A stretch of 64,000 nt of DNA from Piezodorus guildinii (GCA_023052935.1 CM041292.1:150960939-151024938); one strand, 5' to 3'. Numbered from the stretch's first letter, positions 21,844-32,649 are shown. Numbers and translations: made by a program. The notes: generated by a model not told the origin, from the letters alone.

Positions 21844-24528
21844 ATGACTTCACCTAACTCCTTATCCATTCTCCTATGGAATGCGAATGGTGTTAGAAAT
21901 CATACTGACGAACTTACAGCTTTATTGCAAGACAAAAACGTTGACGTAGCACTTATTACTGAAACTAGACTAACCACTAAACAGTACTTTAAAATACCTC
22001 AATACGTAACATACCGTACGGACCACCCAGACGGCAAAGCCCATGCCGGTACTGCTGTCATTGTGCACCAGTCCCTCTCTCATCACTTACTCCCACTTCC
22101 TACCTATGATTTCCTACAAACCACAGCCATAGTAATCAAAACTTTTTCCTTTCCGGTAACCCTTACATCAGCATATTGCCCTCCCAAACATTCCATTTCC
22201 AACACCGAATTTGTATCCTTTCTAAATTCCTTAGGAAATCATTTCATTCTGGGTGCAGACTTAAATGCCAAGCATCAACAGTGGGGTTCGAGAACCACGA
22301 ATTCTCGTGGACGAAATTTGCTGTCTGCACTCAACTCCCGTCATTTCAATCTCTTACCTCCTGATTCCACTACCTACTGGCCAACCGATCCCAACCGTAA
22401 TCCTGACATCCTTGACTTCTTCATTCACAGCGGATTAGGCTCCCTCAACTTATCTGTAACTCGGCTTGATGAACTTTCCTCAGACCATAGTCCACTGATC
22501 CTAAAAGTATCTCTCACTCCAATTCCAAAACCTATCCCACCGTCATTTATCCGAGGACCTGTCAACTGGAACCTATTTCGCCAAATCCTGACCGATAATA
22601 TTAACCTCAGAGCGACCCTCAAAACCCCAGAAGACCTTGACGATTCCGTCTACTCCTTCACCACCGCCATTCAGCAAGCTGTCTGGACTGCCTCCTCTCC
22701 TAAGCACTCCAATATAACTCCTCACAAAAACCATTTGCCTCAACACCTTACAGACCTAATCCATGCAAAACGCCGTGCCAGATCATTATGGCAGCGCACC
22801 CGACACCCAACAGATCGCCGCTCCTATAACTTCTATTGTAGACAATTGAAGCAGGAGTTGGCGACCTTCCGTTCCCAGTCCTTTAATTCCTACCTCTCCT
22901 CTCTGTCAGCTAGTGACAATTCTCTGTGGAATGTCACGAAGAAGATTTTAAAATCCCATCAAGTTTCCCATCCTCTCCGGCGTGGTGATGACTCCTGGGC
23001 TGCGTCTGATGAAGATAAAGCCGAGGAATTCGCCACACACCTCTCCAAAGTATTCACTCCTCATCCGGAATCCCAAAGCAATTATACCGCAGCAGTACAA
23101 GACTTCCTTTTGTCACCAATACCTCTTTCCCTACCTCCTAAAGCTATTAATCCCTCTGAGGTTAAATATCCTCTCCAGAAACTGACCCTCCGTAAATCTC
23201 CTGGACATGATCTCCTTACCCCCCAGATCCTCCGTCAACTTCCGCAGAAAGCTATTATATTCCTTACCTATATCTACAACTGCATCCTACGCACCACCTA
23301 TTTTCCTCTCTTGTGGAAACATTCCACAGTCATTCTCTTCCTAAAACCAGGTAAACCTTCCAGCAACACTTCATCCTACAGACCTATTAGTCTACTCCCC
23401 ATCCTCTCAAAAGTCTTTGAAAAACTCCTTCTAAAACGAATCCTGCCTATATTAGAATCACAAAATCTTCCTTCCCATCAGTTTGGTTTCCGTGCTCATC
23501 ATTCCACTGTTCAACAAGGACTCCGAGTTGTAGACCTTATTTCCTCAGCCCTTGAATGCAAAGAGTATTGTTCTGGTGCGTTTCTGGACATAGCGCAAGC
23601 TTTTGACCGGGTATGGCACACCGGATTACTCTTCAAGCTTAAAACGCATTTACCCCAGTCTCTATACCTTATTCTACGATCCTATCTCTCAAACCGCTCC
23701 TTCCGAGTTCGCTGTGGTGTAGAATTTTCTAACTTTTATCCCATTGAGGCCGGTGTTCCTTAAGGCAGCGTCTTAGGACCCGTCCTCTACATCCTTTACA
23801 CTGCTGATATTCCTATTCATCCTGACACCTTTCTGGCAACATTTGCAGATGACACCGCCATCCTATCATCCAATTCCGATCCTGAAATAGCATCCTTAAT
23901 CCTGCAAAGACACCTTTGTCTTATCGAGGACTGGTGTAATGCTTGGCGTATTAAGGTTAATGAAAGCAAATGCACCCACGTCACCTTCACCCTTCGACGC
24001 AAATCCTGTCCAATGGTTCATTTCAATTCCATACCGCTTCCTTCCTCAGACACAGTCCGGTATCTTGGCTTACTACTAGACAAAAGATTGACCTGGAACC
24101 CACATACAAGACTTAAACGAAAAGAACTCAACAGACGATTCGGACAGTTATACAGACTACTAAACAGAAAATCTAAGCTTACAGTTGACAACAAATTATT
24201 ACTTTACAAGACAATACTGAAACCAATGTGGACCTTCGGACTTGAACTATGGGGGACAGCCAAACGTTCTAACATCAAACGCATTCAATCCTTTCAATCC
24301 AAAGTCCTCCGAACAATAGTAAATGCTCCTTATTATGTCTCCAACTATACCTTACACCACGACCTTAATGTTCCATTTATTTCAGACCTGATTCCATCTA
24401 AATTTTCCAAATTCCACCAGAACCTCATTCATCATCCTAATCCTCTAGCACAATCCCTATCCAGCTCCACTCATCCATACAACCCTCCTAGAAGGTTGAA
24501 ACGGCAGTGGCCCCGAGACATACTGTAA
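21844..24528 (+). pseudogene. Jockey J2 ORF2 (endonuclease/RT), one nonsense codon
   Basis: The endonuclease and reverse transcriptase of the element, 895 codons including stop, the same length as the intact minus-strand copy. The endonuclease carries LLWNANG, TETR, GADLNAK and SSDH (codons 213-215). The RT carries YRPISLL, FGFRAHHST, QAFDRVWH and the active-site block. Two defects affect catalytic motifs. The Gln of the invariant VPQG motif is a TAA stop (23761-23763, codon 640). The metal-binding YADD box reads FADD (codons 667-670). Everything else is open, so the element was inactivated recently. Confidence 0.9.
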
Positions 24529-24539
24529 ACATCTATTCT

Positions 24540-24566
24540 GGAGTTCTGACACTGGTCAGATTCTCC
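24540..24566 (+). other. 3' UTR hairpin of Jockey J2
   Basis: Inner stem TCTGAC-ACTG-GTCAGA (24545-24560), flanked by GGAG and CTCC that pair across a small internal loop. It lies 11 nt after the ORF2 stop. The intact minus-strand copy has TCTAGC-ATTG-GCTAGA, so two base pairs have changed on both sides. Confidence 0.65.
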
Positions 24567-24989
24567 TCTCATGTGCGGTGTGATTGTGGCTATGGCGCCC
24601 TCACTTAGCTTCCGCTGGCTCTCACCAGTGATGCGGCTGAGAGGGAGGCGCTGGGATCCTTTTGACTCTGCTTGTCCTTCCACAAGTGGGGGGACAAGCC
24701 CCGTCTGGGGTGCCCGAGCTGATTGTAAATATTGTACATAGGTATGAATGTGACATGTTTTGTTTATTTATTTGTTAACTTCATTTATTTGTATTGATTT
24801 TGTCTACTTAATTTTGTTATTGTATACGTTTATTTATTTTGATTTTATTTTATGTAATTTGACTTTCCTTTTATTTATATTGTAAATATTGTATGAATGA
24901 GATCCTGTAGCACTATTATTATTGTCTATTATGACAAATTGTAATATATACGAATAAAAAAAAAAAAGTAAGTAAAAAAAGTAATCAGC

Positions 24990-26593
24990 GAAATTTCTTG
25001 ACATATAATAATATGTCAGACCCAGAATGAAGCGATTACAACCCTCAAATCATTGTTCTTAGAGAAATACTACAATTTAGAAATTCCGGGAATAAAGAAA
25101 TTGTATGCCTTAAACCAACCATACAAACATAAAATTTAGAAATAAAATATAGGTGCCCCATGTACTATCACTTACCGCCCGTAATTTAATGTGTCTGGGC
25201 AATGCATAAATGTATCTTGTAGCAAGCCTTTTCATATATTTTTCGCAAAATTAATTATCGATTAACATATCGCGGACCCCCATGACGACTTTTGCGGACC
25301 CCCAGGGGTTCGTGGACCACTAGTTGAGACCACTGGCTTAGAGCATTCTTTCCTGAAGGTTTAATTTTAGCCACATTAATGCATTTTAATTAAGTTTTTC
25401 ATTAGATGGGAAAATTCAATTTTCTGTAACAAGACATCTAAAAAACCTTCCTGAAATATGAGTAGAAGTACGGAGGTATAATATACCATTGGATGGCACA
25501 AAATTTTAAAACAGTTAATTTGCGTCTAACCCTACTCTCTAACGAAAATCTTGCTTGGGCAATTGCATTCTATATTGTATTGCATTCTGGCATCACTTCC
25601 AAACCAAGTAGTCATTAGTAGACATGTACATTACGTCATATCCTAAGAGCAGACAGTAATGAAAAAACTTTGTTAATGGCATTATAAAATCACTTAAAGC
25701 TTTTATATCGGTAAGCCGTTGACAAATTTTCATATGTTTTCCACCTTAAAATAGCAAACCAATAAACTCAACCAAATTTGATTTATTGACTGTTTTTTAG
25801 TCATTTTTGCCGTCGATTAAACATTATTATGAATAGACCTTATAATATAAAGATAATAATTTCGGTTTTATATGATAATCCCAAAGCGATAAACTTTTAA
25901 TAATTAAAAGAGTAATTTTTTAAACATAAATAACGCCACATTCAAATTGCACTCGTACAAAGCATGGGTGGGTCACTAGTAACATTTATTTTCCCATTAT
26001 ATCTTTTTATTTGTCTTTATTTCTCCTCTAAATTTCTTTTTCTCATATTTTCCATCATCACTCTTAGAACCGTCCATCAGGTTTGAGAATACCCATCCGC
26101 TCATACATCTATAAACTCAGTTTGCTTGCAAAAAAAACCCTCTGGTCATACCTGTAACTCGAGCTAAGACTAGAAGAGATTAACCATTGTTAGCACCTAC
26201 CTTTCAACGATAATCTAAAGCAAGTGACCGCAAGTGTTTCGTTGGTGGTCCCTCCGACACCTGGGCCATTCCGTTTGTACCACTCCTATACTTCAGCAAC
26301 CTGATATTAGACACGTTTTTTTCAAGGCATCTTTGGATTTTATTTCTATTTTAACAATATTTATCTATCAATTTTTTTGACACTTTAAAATATAGAAAAC
26401 CCTTTTATATTCATAAACTTTACGTAATTTTTAATTCGTATCCTATATTTTTTGGGCTACTACCAAGTAAACACCTGAGTTACTATCGATAGAGCACAGT
26501 AATCATTACATGATTACAGTAAACATAAATGACACCTCATTCAAATCGCACCGTGCGAAGCAGAGGCAGGTCCTTTGTAAATATTAATACAAT
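24990..26593. other. No gene; contains one hAT-like terminus
   Basis: Apart from the hAT-like end at about 25190-25341, this holds AT-rich DNA. Two short passages (about 25950-25980 and 26535-26575) resemble a terminal repeat motif around CGTGCGAAGC that also appears inverted near 36320-36352. No coding region was recognised. Confidence 0.4.
25190..25341 (-). mobile_element. hAT-like transposon terminus (single end)
   Basis: On the minus strand the segment starts CAGTGGTCTCAACTAGTGG, followed by CCTGGGGGTCCGC-type text and then an AT-rich interior. Ends of the form CAGTGGTTCTCAA with GGGGTCCGC are typical of a large hAT group. The partner end and any transposase are missing. Confidence 0.5.
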
Positions 26594-26605
26594 AGATAAT
26601 TTATT

Positions 26606-26780
26606 TTATTTTTTTTTTATTTTATTTATTTTTTTTATTATTTTTTTTTTATTCGTATATATTACAATTTGTCATAATAGACAATAATAATAGTGCTACA
26701 GGATCTCATTCATACAATATTTACAATATAAACAAAAGGAAAGTCAAATTACATAAAATAAAATCAAAATAAATAAACGT
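26606..26780 (-). mobile_element. Jockey J2 3' tail, ~130 bp, with TSD
   Basis: A minus-strand insertion containing only the last ~130 bp of the J2 3' UTR plus an A-rich tail. It matches the end of the 20-25 kb copy almost base for base. Flanked by ATAGATAATTTATT at 26592-26605 and 26781-26794. The outermost two bases may match by chance. Confidence 0.85.
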
Positions 26781-26794
26781 ATAGATAATTTATT

Positions 26795-27826
26795 AAAACG
26801 CATGTTTCTATCGGAAATCAATGTAATTAATTATTTAACCTTTTTAATTTGAATCAAATATATTTAATCTCTAATCACATTTAAAAGATATTTTACTATT
26901 TAATATTATTTTATGACCGCCACCCGAATGTTACGATCTCCAATAATGTTACATTATTTGCCAATATGCCACTCGAATAATGTATAATTTATTAATAGTG
27001 ATTTAATTGCAAACAATTTCTTCTATGCTTTTTTTTATTTATTTTTCCTTAACATGAGACAGAAGGAAGAGGAGGGGATAAATGGAAAAGGACAGAGCGT
27101 AGATAAGAGGCGAAGAGCAGAGCCACCTGGCGGCTGATCAGATAACTACCGTCACGTCCCCACGGCTACTATAATCAGAGCGCTCCTACATCAGCCGTAA
27201 TATCCCCAGGGACACCAGAGATTTACTATTTCTATTTTTCATTTAGCGTTTCTAATTCCTTTTTTCATTTTTATTTTTTCTCTTCTTCATTTATTAAGCC
27301 CTGACTTCTTTGTTTATTTATCTTCCTCTGTCTCTGAAGAAAAACAATATCTTATTCCAACAGTTATTCATATCGTTTATGAAGAATAAATATTTTCTTA
27401 TTAATTATTCATTGAGTATTAATTCAATTTGAGATGAAAATCGTTTAAGTAATTTGACTTTAATGGTCTTTATGTATAAGTAAAAAATACAATCCGATAT
27501 AATTGAATGGGTTCCATTGAAATTTATGTAAATGTATTCAGTCGGTTCGGTAATAACCTCTAGGTGCTTTGTTTACTAAAGGGTCGTATTAGGAGTAATT
27601 ACAGATCGTACAATTAGTATGCGTAGCCGGTCAGATAGGCATATCTTTGGTGTCTCAATCAATACACAACGCAGTAATACTTTCTCCAATATTATAAATT
27701 TCTATGTATATTTTACAAGTATAAATTATTTCAATTATTTAATAGTATTCACAATTGTACTTCAAAACATCTATCAAATAGAATTTTGATTTTAAAATTC
27801 TTAGTTTGGAAGAAAGATAGTCCGGG
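26795..27826. other. No gene recognised; small GC-richer patch
   Basis: 27055-27240 is purine-rich and then GC-richer than its surroundings, with no recognisable motif. A lone TGACCGCCACCCG at about 26925 matches the terminal repeat of the small element at 27.8-28.0 kb. Confidence 0.35.
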
Positions 27827-27999
27827 TGGCGGTCAAGATAAAACGTTTCGACTCTTATTGTAGATCATCATTAGGGCAACTTAAAGAACAGCAGTTGTTT
27901 TTAAGATGGCCTGATGATTACTTACAACGTGTGTTGCATTGTTGGCAAAGCAATAAATAGTCAAGACCATTTTGAATTTTCTCTCCTGACCGCCACCCG
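27827..27999. repeat. 173-bp element with 14-bp terminal inverted repeats
   Basis: CCGGGTGGCGGTCA at the left end and its exact reverse complement at the right end bound a short AT-rich interior. The interior begins with an AAACGTTTCGACTC motif like those flagged as hammerhead-like. It has the size and shape of a MITE, but no clear target duplication. The superfamily is unknown. Confidence 0.5.
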
Positions 28000-28416
28000 G
28001 CTTCCTTAAGAATACACTATTGATATTCATTATTTATATGTTTAGTTTATAACTTTTTTTTTTTTTTAAATCAAAGAGTTATTTTCATTGCGGCTACCTC
28101 AACAGCTCATATCATATATGTAACAGTTATATAATAATTTATCTCATTAAAAACCAGTAGCAACAGTGCTTGGAGATTAAATTCATACAATATTTGCAAA
28201 GAAACTTAGGCAAAATAAAATTATATGAAAATGGAATAATAAAAATAAAATAATGATTAAAAATATATATACCGTAAAATTGGGTGAATAGAAACACTTA
28301 AGTATCTTGAGCAATATAACAAATTCATTTTTTATCTCAATTAATGAAACAATACATAAAATCTTAGGTCCACATCCACTCCATAACATATTTACTGGGC
28401 GTATATTTTTGAATTG
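28000..28416. other. No gene recognised
   Basis: AT-rich with a T-run at about 28050-28066. Sequence at 28110-28190 faintly resembles a decayed minus-strand Jockey tail. No coding region. Confidence 0.35.
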
Positions 28417-28610
28417 TAATTTTGAAAATTTTTTTTTTTTTTTAGAAACAATTCTTTATTGATATATTACAATCTGTCCAATTTAGTACATTTTTAATAG
28501 TGATGAAGTACAACATTCATACTACATTCACAATACAAAACAAAATCAATAAAATATATACAAAAGTCACTCATACCTATATACAATTCACAAGCATACA
28601 GCACGTGAGT

Positions 28611-28637
28611 GGAGAATCTAGCCAATGCTAGAACTCC
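28611..28637 (-). other. 3' UTR hairpin of the intact Jockey J2
   Basis: In element orientation GGAG-T-TCTAGC-ATTG-GCTAGA-TT-CTCC. Both inner and outer stems pair fully. Relative to the plus-strand copy, stem positions 4 and 5 changed from G-C and A-T to A-T and G-C. Confidence 0.65.
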
Positions 28638-28647
28638 AATATACATT

Positions 28648-31332
28648 TTACAAGAGGTCTCGAGGCCACTGCCGTTTCAACCTTCTAGGAGGATGGTAAG
28701 GATGTGTGGAGCTGGATAAGGATTGAGCTAGGGGATTAGGGTGATGGATAAGGTTCTGATGGAATTTAGAGAATTTTAATGGTATAAGGTCTAAAATAAA
28801 TGGAATATTTAGGTCGTGGTGTAAGGTATGGTTGGATACATAATAAGGAGCATTAACTATTGTTCGAAGGACTTTTGATTGGAAGGATTGAATGCGTTTG
28901 ATGTTAGAAAATTTGGCTGTCCCCCACAGTTCAAGTCCGTAGGTCCAGATAGGTTTCAGTACTGTCTTGTATATTAGCAGTTTGTTCTCGATAGATAATT
29001 TAGAATTTCTGTTCAGTAGTCTGTATAATTGTCCAAATCGTCGATTAAGTTCTTGTCGTTTAAGTCTAGTATGCGGGTTCCAAGTTAGTCTTTTGTCCAG
29101 AAGGAAGCCAAGATACCGGACTGTGTCGGAGAAAGGAAGCGGAACGGAGTTAAAGAGAACTGGAGGGCAGGATTGTCTTCGAAGGGTAAAGGTGACATGT
29201 TTGCATTTAGATTGATTAACTTTGATTCTCCAGTTGTTACACCAGTCTTCAATTTGAGAAAGGTGCGTTTGGAGGCCTATAGATGCAATTTCGGGATCTA
29301 AGTGAGAGGATAGGATAGCTGTGTCATCAGCGTACGTTGCTAGGAAGGTATTAGGGCAAACAGGAATATCAGCCGTGTATATATTGTAAAGGAAAGGACC
29401 AAGGACACTGCCCTGAGGAACACCGGATTCGACTGGATAATAATTGGAATATTCTGCACCACAGCGAACTCGGAAGGAGCGGTTTGATAGATAGGATCGA
29501 AGGACTAGGTATAGGGATTGGGGTAAATGGTTTTTGAGCTTAAAGAGTAATCCCGGGTGCCACACCCGGTCAAATGCTTGCGTTATGTCCAGAAATGCAC
29601 CCGAGCAGTACTCCTTGTTCTCAAGGGCAGAGGAAATATGGTCAACGACTCGGAGCCCTTGCTGAACGGTTGAATGTTGGGAACGGAATCCAAACTGATG
29701 GGAAGGAATAGTGTGGGATTCTAATAAAGGTAATATTCGTTTGAGGAGGATTTTTTCAAATATTTTTGAAAGGATTGGGAGTAGGCTGATAGGTCTATAT
29801 GATGTCGTTGTGTTAGGAGGTTTACCTGGTTTTAGGAAGAGGATTATAGTGGAATGTTTCCATAAGAGAGGAAAATGAGTAGTGCGTAGAATGGAGTTGT
29901 AAATATATGTAAGAAATATAACGGCTTTAGATGGAAGCTGTCTGAGAATCTGAGGAGTGAGGAGATCGTATCCAGGAGATTTACGGAGTGCAAGTTTTCG
30001 GAGAAGATATTTGACCTCGGAGGGATTAACTGCTTTAGGAGGTAATGAAAGCGGGATTGGAGACTGAAGGAACTCTTCCACCACTGCAGTGTGGTTTGGA
30101 TGGGATTCTGGATGAGGTGTGAAGACTTCGGAAACGTATTTAGCAAGTTCCTCGGCTTTGTCTTCATCAGACGCAGCCCAGGAGCCATTACTACGACGGA
30201 GGGGATGGGAAATATGGTGGGATTTTAGAATTTTCTTAGTGACATTCCATAGGGAATTGTCACAAGCTGAAAGAGAAGACAGGAAGGAACTAAAGGATTG
30301 GGAACGGAAGGTCGCCAGCTCCCTCTTTAATTGTCTACAATAAAAGTTATAGGAGCGGCGATCTGTGGGGTGACGGGTGCGTTGCCATAAAAATCTGGAT
30401 CGTCGTTTGGTGCGGATGAGGTCTAAGAGGTGTTGTGGTAAATGATTTTGGTTATGACTTATCTGGGGGTGCTTGGGAGAGGAGGCAGTCCAAACAGCTT
30501 GTTGAATAGCGATGGTGAAGGAGTTTACGGCATCGTCAAGGTCATTTGGAGTTTTGAGTTTCACTCCGAGGTCAATATCACTGGTAAGGATTTGGCGAAA
30601 AAGGTCCCAGTTTACTGGTCCTCTGATAAATGACGGTGGGGTGGGTTTAGGAATAGGAATTAGGGATACTTTAAGGAGCAATGGACTATGGTCAGAGGAC
30701 AGTTCATCAAGGCGAGTCACCGACATGTTTAAGGAGCCTAATCCGCTGTGGATGAAGAAGTCAAGGATGTCAGGATTACGGTTAGGATCAGTTGGCCAGT
30801 AGGTAGGGGAATCAGGAGGCAGGAGGTTGAAACGTCTAGAGTTGAGTGCAGACTGTAAATTCCGCCCACGACAATTCGTGGACCTGGAACCCCATTGTTG
30901 GTTCTTAGCATTCATGTCTGCACCCAGAATGAAGTGGTTTCCTAAGGAATTGAGGAAGGATTCGAATAGAATGTTGGAAATGGAATGTTTAGGAGGGCAG
31001 TACGCTGATGCGAGGGTGATCGGAAAAGAAAAAGTCTTGATTACTATGGCGGTGCATTGTAGGAAATGATAGGATGGGAGTGGGAGTATGTGGTGGGAGA
31101 GGGACTGGTGCACAATGACAGCAGTACCGGCATGGGCTTTTCCGTCTGGGTGGTCCGTACGGTATGTTACGTATTGAGGTATTTTAAAGAACTGTTTAGT
31201 GGTTAGTCTAGTTTCAGTAATAAGTGCTACATCAACGTTTTTGTCTTGCAATAAAGCTGTAAGTTCGTCAGTATGATTTCTAACACCATTCGCATTCCAA
31301 AGGAGAATGGATAAGGAGTTAGGTGAAGTCAT
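28648..31332 (-). CDS. Jockey ORF2 protein: APE-type endonuclease and reverse transcriptase
   Basis: An 894-residue protein that nicks chromosomal DNA and copies the element RNA at the nick. The N-terminal ~230 residues are the endonuclease: LLWNANG, TETR, GADMNAKNQQW and SSDH near 213-215 are the expected active-site blocks. The RT follows, with FLKPGKP, YRPISLL, HQFGFRSQHST, QAFDRVWH, GVPQGSVLG (Q640) and YADD (667-670). A C-terminal region has the WNPHTRLKRQELNRR and PRRLKRQWPRD motifs. There is no RNase H, as in other Jockeys. The ATG at 31332 directly follows the ORF1 stop in the same frame. Length and motif set look complete. Confidence 0.96.
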   Translation of the reverse strand: MTSPNSLSILLWNANGVRNHTDELTALLQDKNVDVALITETRLTTKQFFKIPQYVTYRTDHPDGKAHAGTAVIVHQSLSHHILPLPSYHFLQCTAIVIKTFSFPITLASAYCPPKHSISNILFESFLNSLGNHFILGADMNAKNQQWGSRSTNCRGRNLQSALNSRRFNLLPPDSPTYWPTDPNRNPDILDFFIHSGLGSLNMSVTRLDELSSDHSPLLLKVSLIPIPKPTPPSFIRGPVNWDLFRQILTSDIDLGVKLKTPNDLDDAVNSFTIAIQQAVWTASSPKHPQISHNQNHLPQHLLDLIRTKRRSRFLWQRTRHPTDRRSYNFYCRQLKRELATFRSQSFSSFLSSLSACDNSLWNVTKKILKSHHISHPLRRSNGSWAASDEDKAEELAKYVSEVFTPHPESHPNHTAVVEEFLQSPIPLSLPPKAVNPSEVKYLLRKLALRKSPGYDLLTPQILRQLPSKAVIFLTYIYNSILRTTHFPLLWKHSTIILFLKPGKPPNTTTSYRPISLLPILSKIFEKILLKRILPLLESHTIPSHQFGFRSQHSTVQQGLRVVDHISSALENKEYCSGAFLDITQAFDRVWHPGLLFKLKNHLPQSLYLVLRSYLSNRSFRVRCGAEYSNYYPVESGVPQGSVLGPFLYNIYTADIPVCPNTFLATYADDTAILSSHLDPEIASIGLQTHLSQIEDWCNNWRIKVNQSKCKHVTFTLRRQSCPPVLFNSVPLPFSDTVRYLGFLLDKRLTWNPHTRLKRQELNRRFGQLYRLLNRNSKLSIENKLLIYKTVLKPIWTYGLELWGTAKFSNIKRIQSFQSKVLRTIVNAPYYVSNHTLHHDLNIPFILDLIPLKFSKFHQNLIHHPNPLAQSLSSSTHPYHPPRRLKRQWPRDLL

Positions 31333-32649
31333 TTAAGGATTTTTTAAGGATGGGATTAAATTTGATACGAGATTAGTAAGTAGTGATATTAGCGGCATAA
31401 CAAGGGATTTGATTTCAGTGATGAAGGATGTCATCAAACTTGTAAGGTCTGTGACATTTGATGGAGGAGGAATATGAGAAATTTGATTCGGATGAGGTTT
31501 TTGATGGTTGGTTAATTTTTGAGGAATATGTGGTTGTGGAATGGGTTCAGGATTTTGAAGTATGCGTTGTTCCGGCAGGGTCTCTTTGTTCTGGTTCCCA
31601 CCTCCAAGTAGATGGGCAAATGTTACATTGGAATCAATTGTTTTTGAAGGTTGTCTTCTGCTTCTGATCGGCTCAGCTGTTTCATCCTGATTCTGAGGTT
31701 TTTGGTATCTGATTTTGAGGTTCTTGTAAATTTGACATCCCTTGTAGTTAGCCGGGTGGTCCTCGAGGCACAAAGCACATACAGCGGGTGTTGATCTTGA
31801 TCTTGTGCATTCTTCTGATTTATGTTGCTCACCGCATTTCACACAGCGTGGTGTGTGGTGGCAGTAAGTTCTCGTATGACCATATGCCTGACAATTATGG
31901 CACTGCACTATTTCTTTCTTAGTGTAAGGTTTCTCAACTCGTACACTAGTATAGTACAATCTATTGAGGTCGTAAACTTTTTCAACTCCTGCTGATGGTT
32001 CCAAGTCCACGAAGAATAGAGGCATTGGAATTTTATCTTTTAGGACATTGGTGACTTGCCGCACTTTATAGCCTATCTCCGTCAGTTCTTCTTTGATAGC
32101 TGTCACTGGTGTCGAAGGGTGTAGGTTTCTAATTACAACCCTTAAAGCTCTCTCCTGGCGCAACTGATAGGTATGAAAATCAGCTTTGGTCTCACTCAGA
32201 TATTTTACTATTTTTCTGTAGCTTTCGGCGGTAGTCGGGGATATTTTAGTATCACTGGTTCTACTTATACATGAATAACTATTAGGATCGGTTAATTTGT
32301 TTAAATGCGCACAAAGTAGTTGAAAATTTTTAATATTTTTAACAAAAATTGGTGGAGGTTGTGGTTCCCTGGGTATAGGAGAAGATTCCATGGATTCTTT
32401 TTCATTTTGATTTCGGAGGATCTGAAATGGGTTCGGTGTAAAGAACGGCGATTCATCAGTCATTCCTTGTGATGATGTGCTGGGCTGTGGTTCAGATCCT
32501 AAAGAGGTAGCTGAAGCGGCCGCTGGTGGAATCATTTTTTTATTATTTTCACGGCGAGGTCTCTGTTTCGTAGGAGACGAGTTTGAACCTGCAGATCTAG
32601 ATCTTTTACTTGTAGCTTTTGAGGACATAACTTGATGAAAATATCTCAT
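31333..32649 (-). CDS. Jockey ORF1 protein: zinc-knuckle RNA-binding (Gag-like)
   Basis: A 438-residue nucleic-acid-binding protein that packages the element RNA. Residues 1-60 are basic and rich in Ser/Pro (possible nuclear localisation). About 100-240 form the RRM-like and pre-C2HC region typical of Jockey-superfamily ORF1. Three zinc knuckles follow: C250/C253/H258/C263, C269/C272/H276/C281 and C291/C294/H298/C305. A long polar linker then leads to a hydrophobic leucine-rich tail. The ATG at 32649 is the first in frame; a second Met at residue 8 is also possible. The TAA stop is immediately followed by the ORF2 ATG. Confidence 0.95.
   Translation of the reverse strand: MRYFHQVMSSKATSKRSRSAGSNSSPTKQRPRRENNKKMIPPAAASATSLGSEPQPSTSSQGMTDESPFFTPNPFQILRNQNEKESMESSPIPREPQPPPIFVKNIKNFQLLCAHLNKLTDPNSYSCISRTSDTKISPTTAESYRKIVKYLSETKADFHTYQLRQERALRVVIRNLHPSTPVTAIKEELTEIGYKVRQVTNVLKDKIPMPLFFVDLEPSAGVEKVYDLNRLYYTSVRVEKPYTKKEIVQCHNCQAYGHTRTYCHHTPRCVKCGEQHKSEECTRSRSTPAVCALCLEDHPANYKGCQIYKNLKIRYQKPQNQDETAEPIRSRRQPSKTIDSNVTFAHLLGGGNQNKETLPEQRILQNPEPIPQPHIPQKLTNHQKPHPNQISHIPPPSNVTDLTSLMTSFITEIKSLVMPLISLLTNLVSNLIPSLKNP

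Larger units (their letters stand above)
20191..24976 (+). mobile_element. Jockey LINE J2, near-full-length copy
   Basis: Flanked by the 13-bp repeat AAAAGTAATCAGC (20178-20190 and 24977-24989). Homology with the minus-strand copy begins at CAGCTGATGCG (20196). Five extra bases, AAGAT, sit between the TSD and that start. The element holds a 5' UTR of about 330 bp, ORF1, ORF2, a long 3' UTR and an A-rich tail interrupted by GTAAGT. It has one nonsense codon in each ORF and is probably inactive. Confidence 0.92.

Noticed and set aside
30119..31069. Plus-strand genes overlapping the minus-strand Jockey
   Set aside because: Several open frames of 60-96 codons are antisense shadows of ORF2, and the corresponding frames in the other copy are not conserved as proteins.
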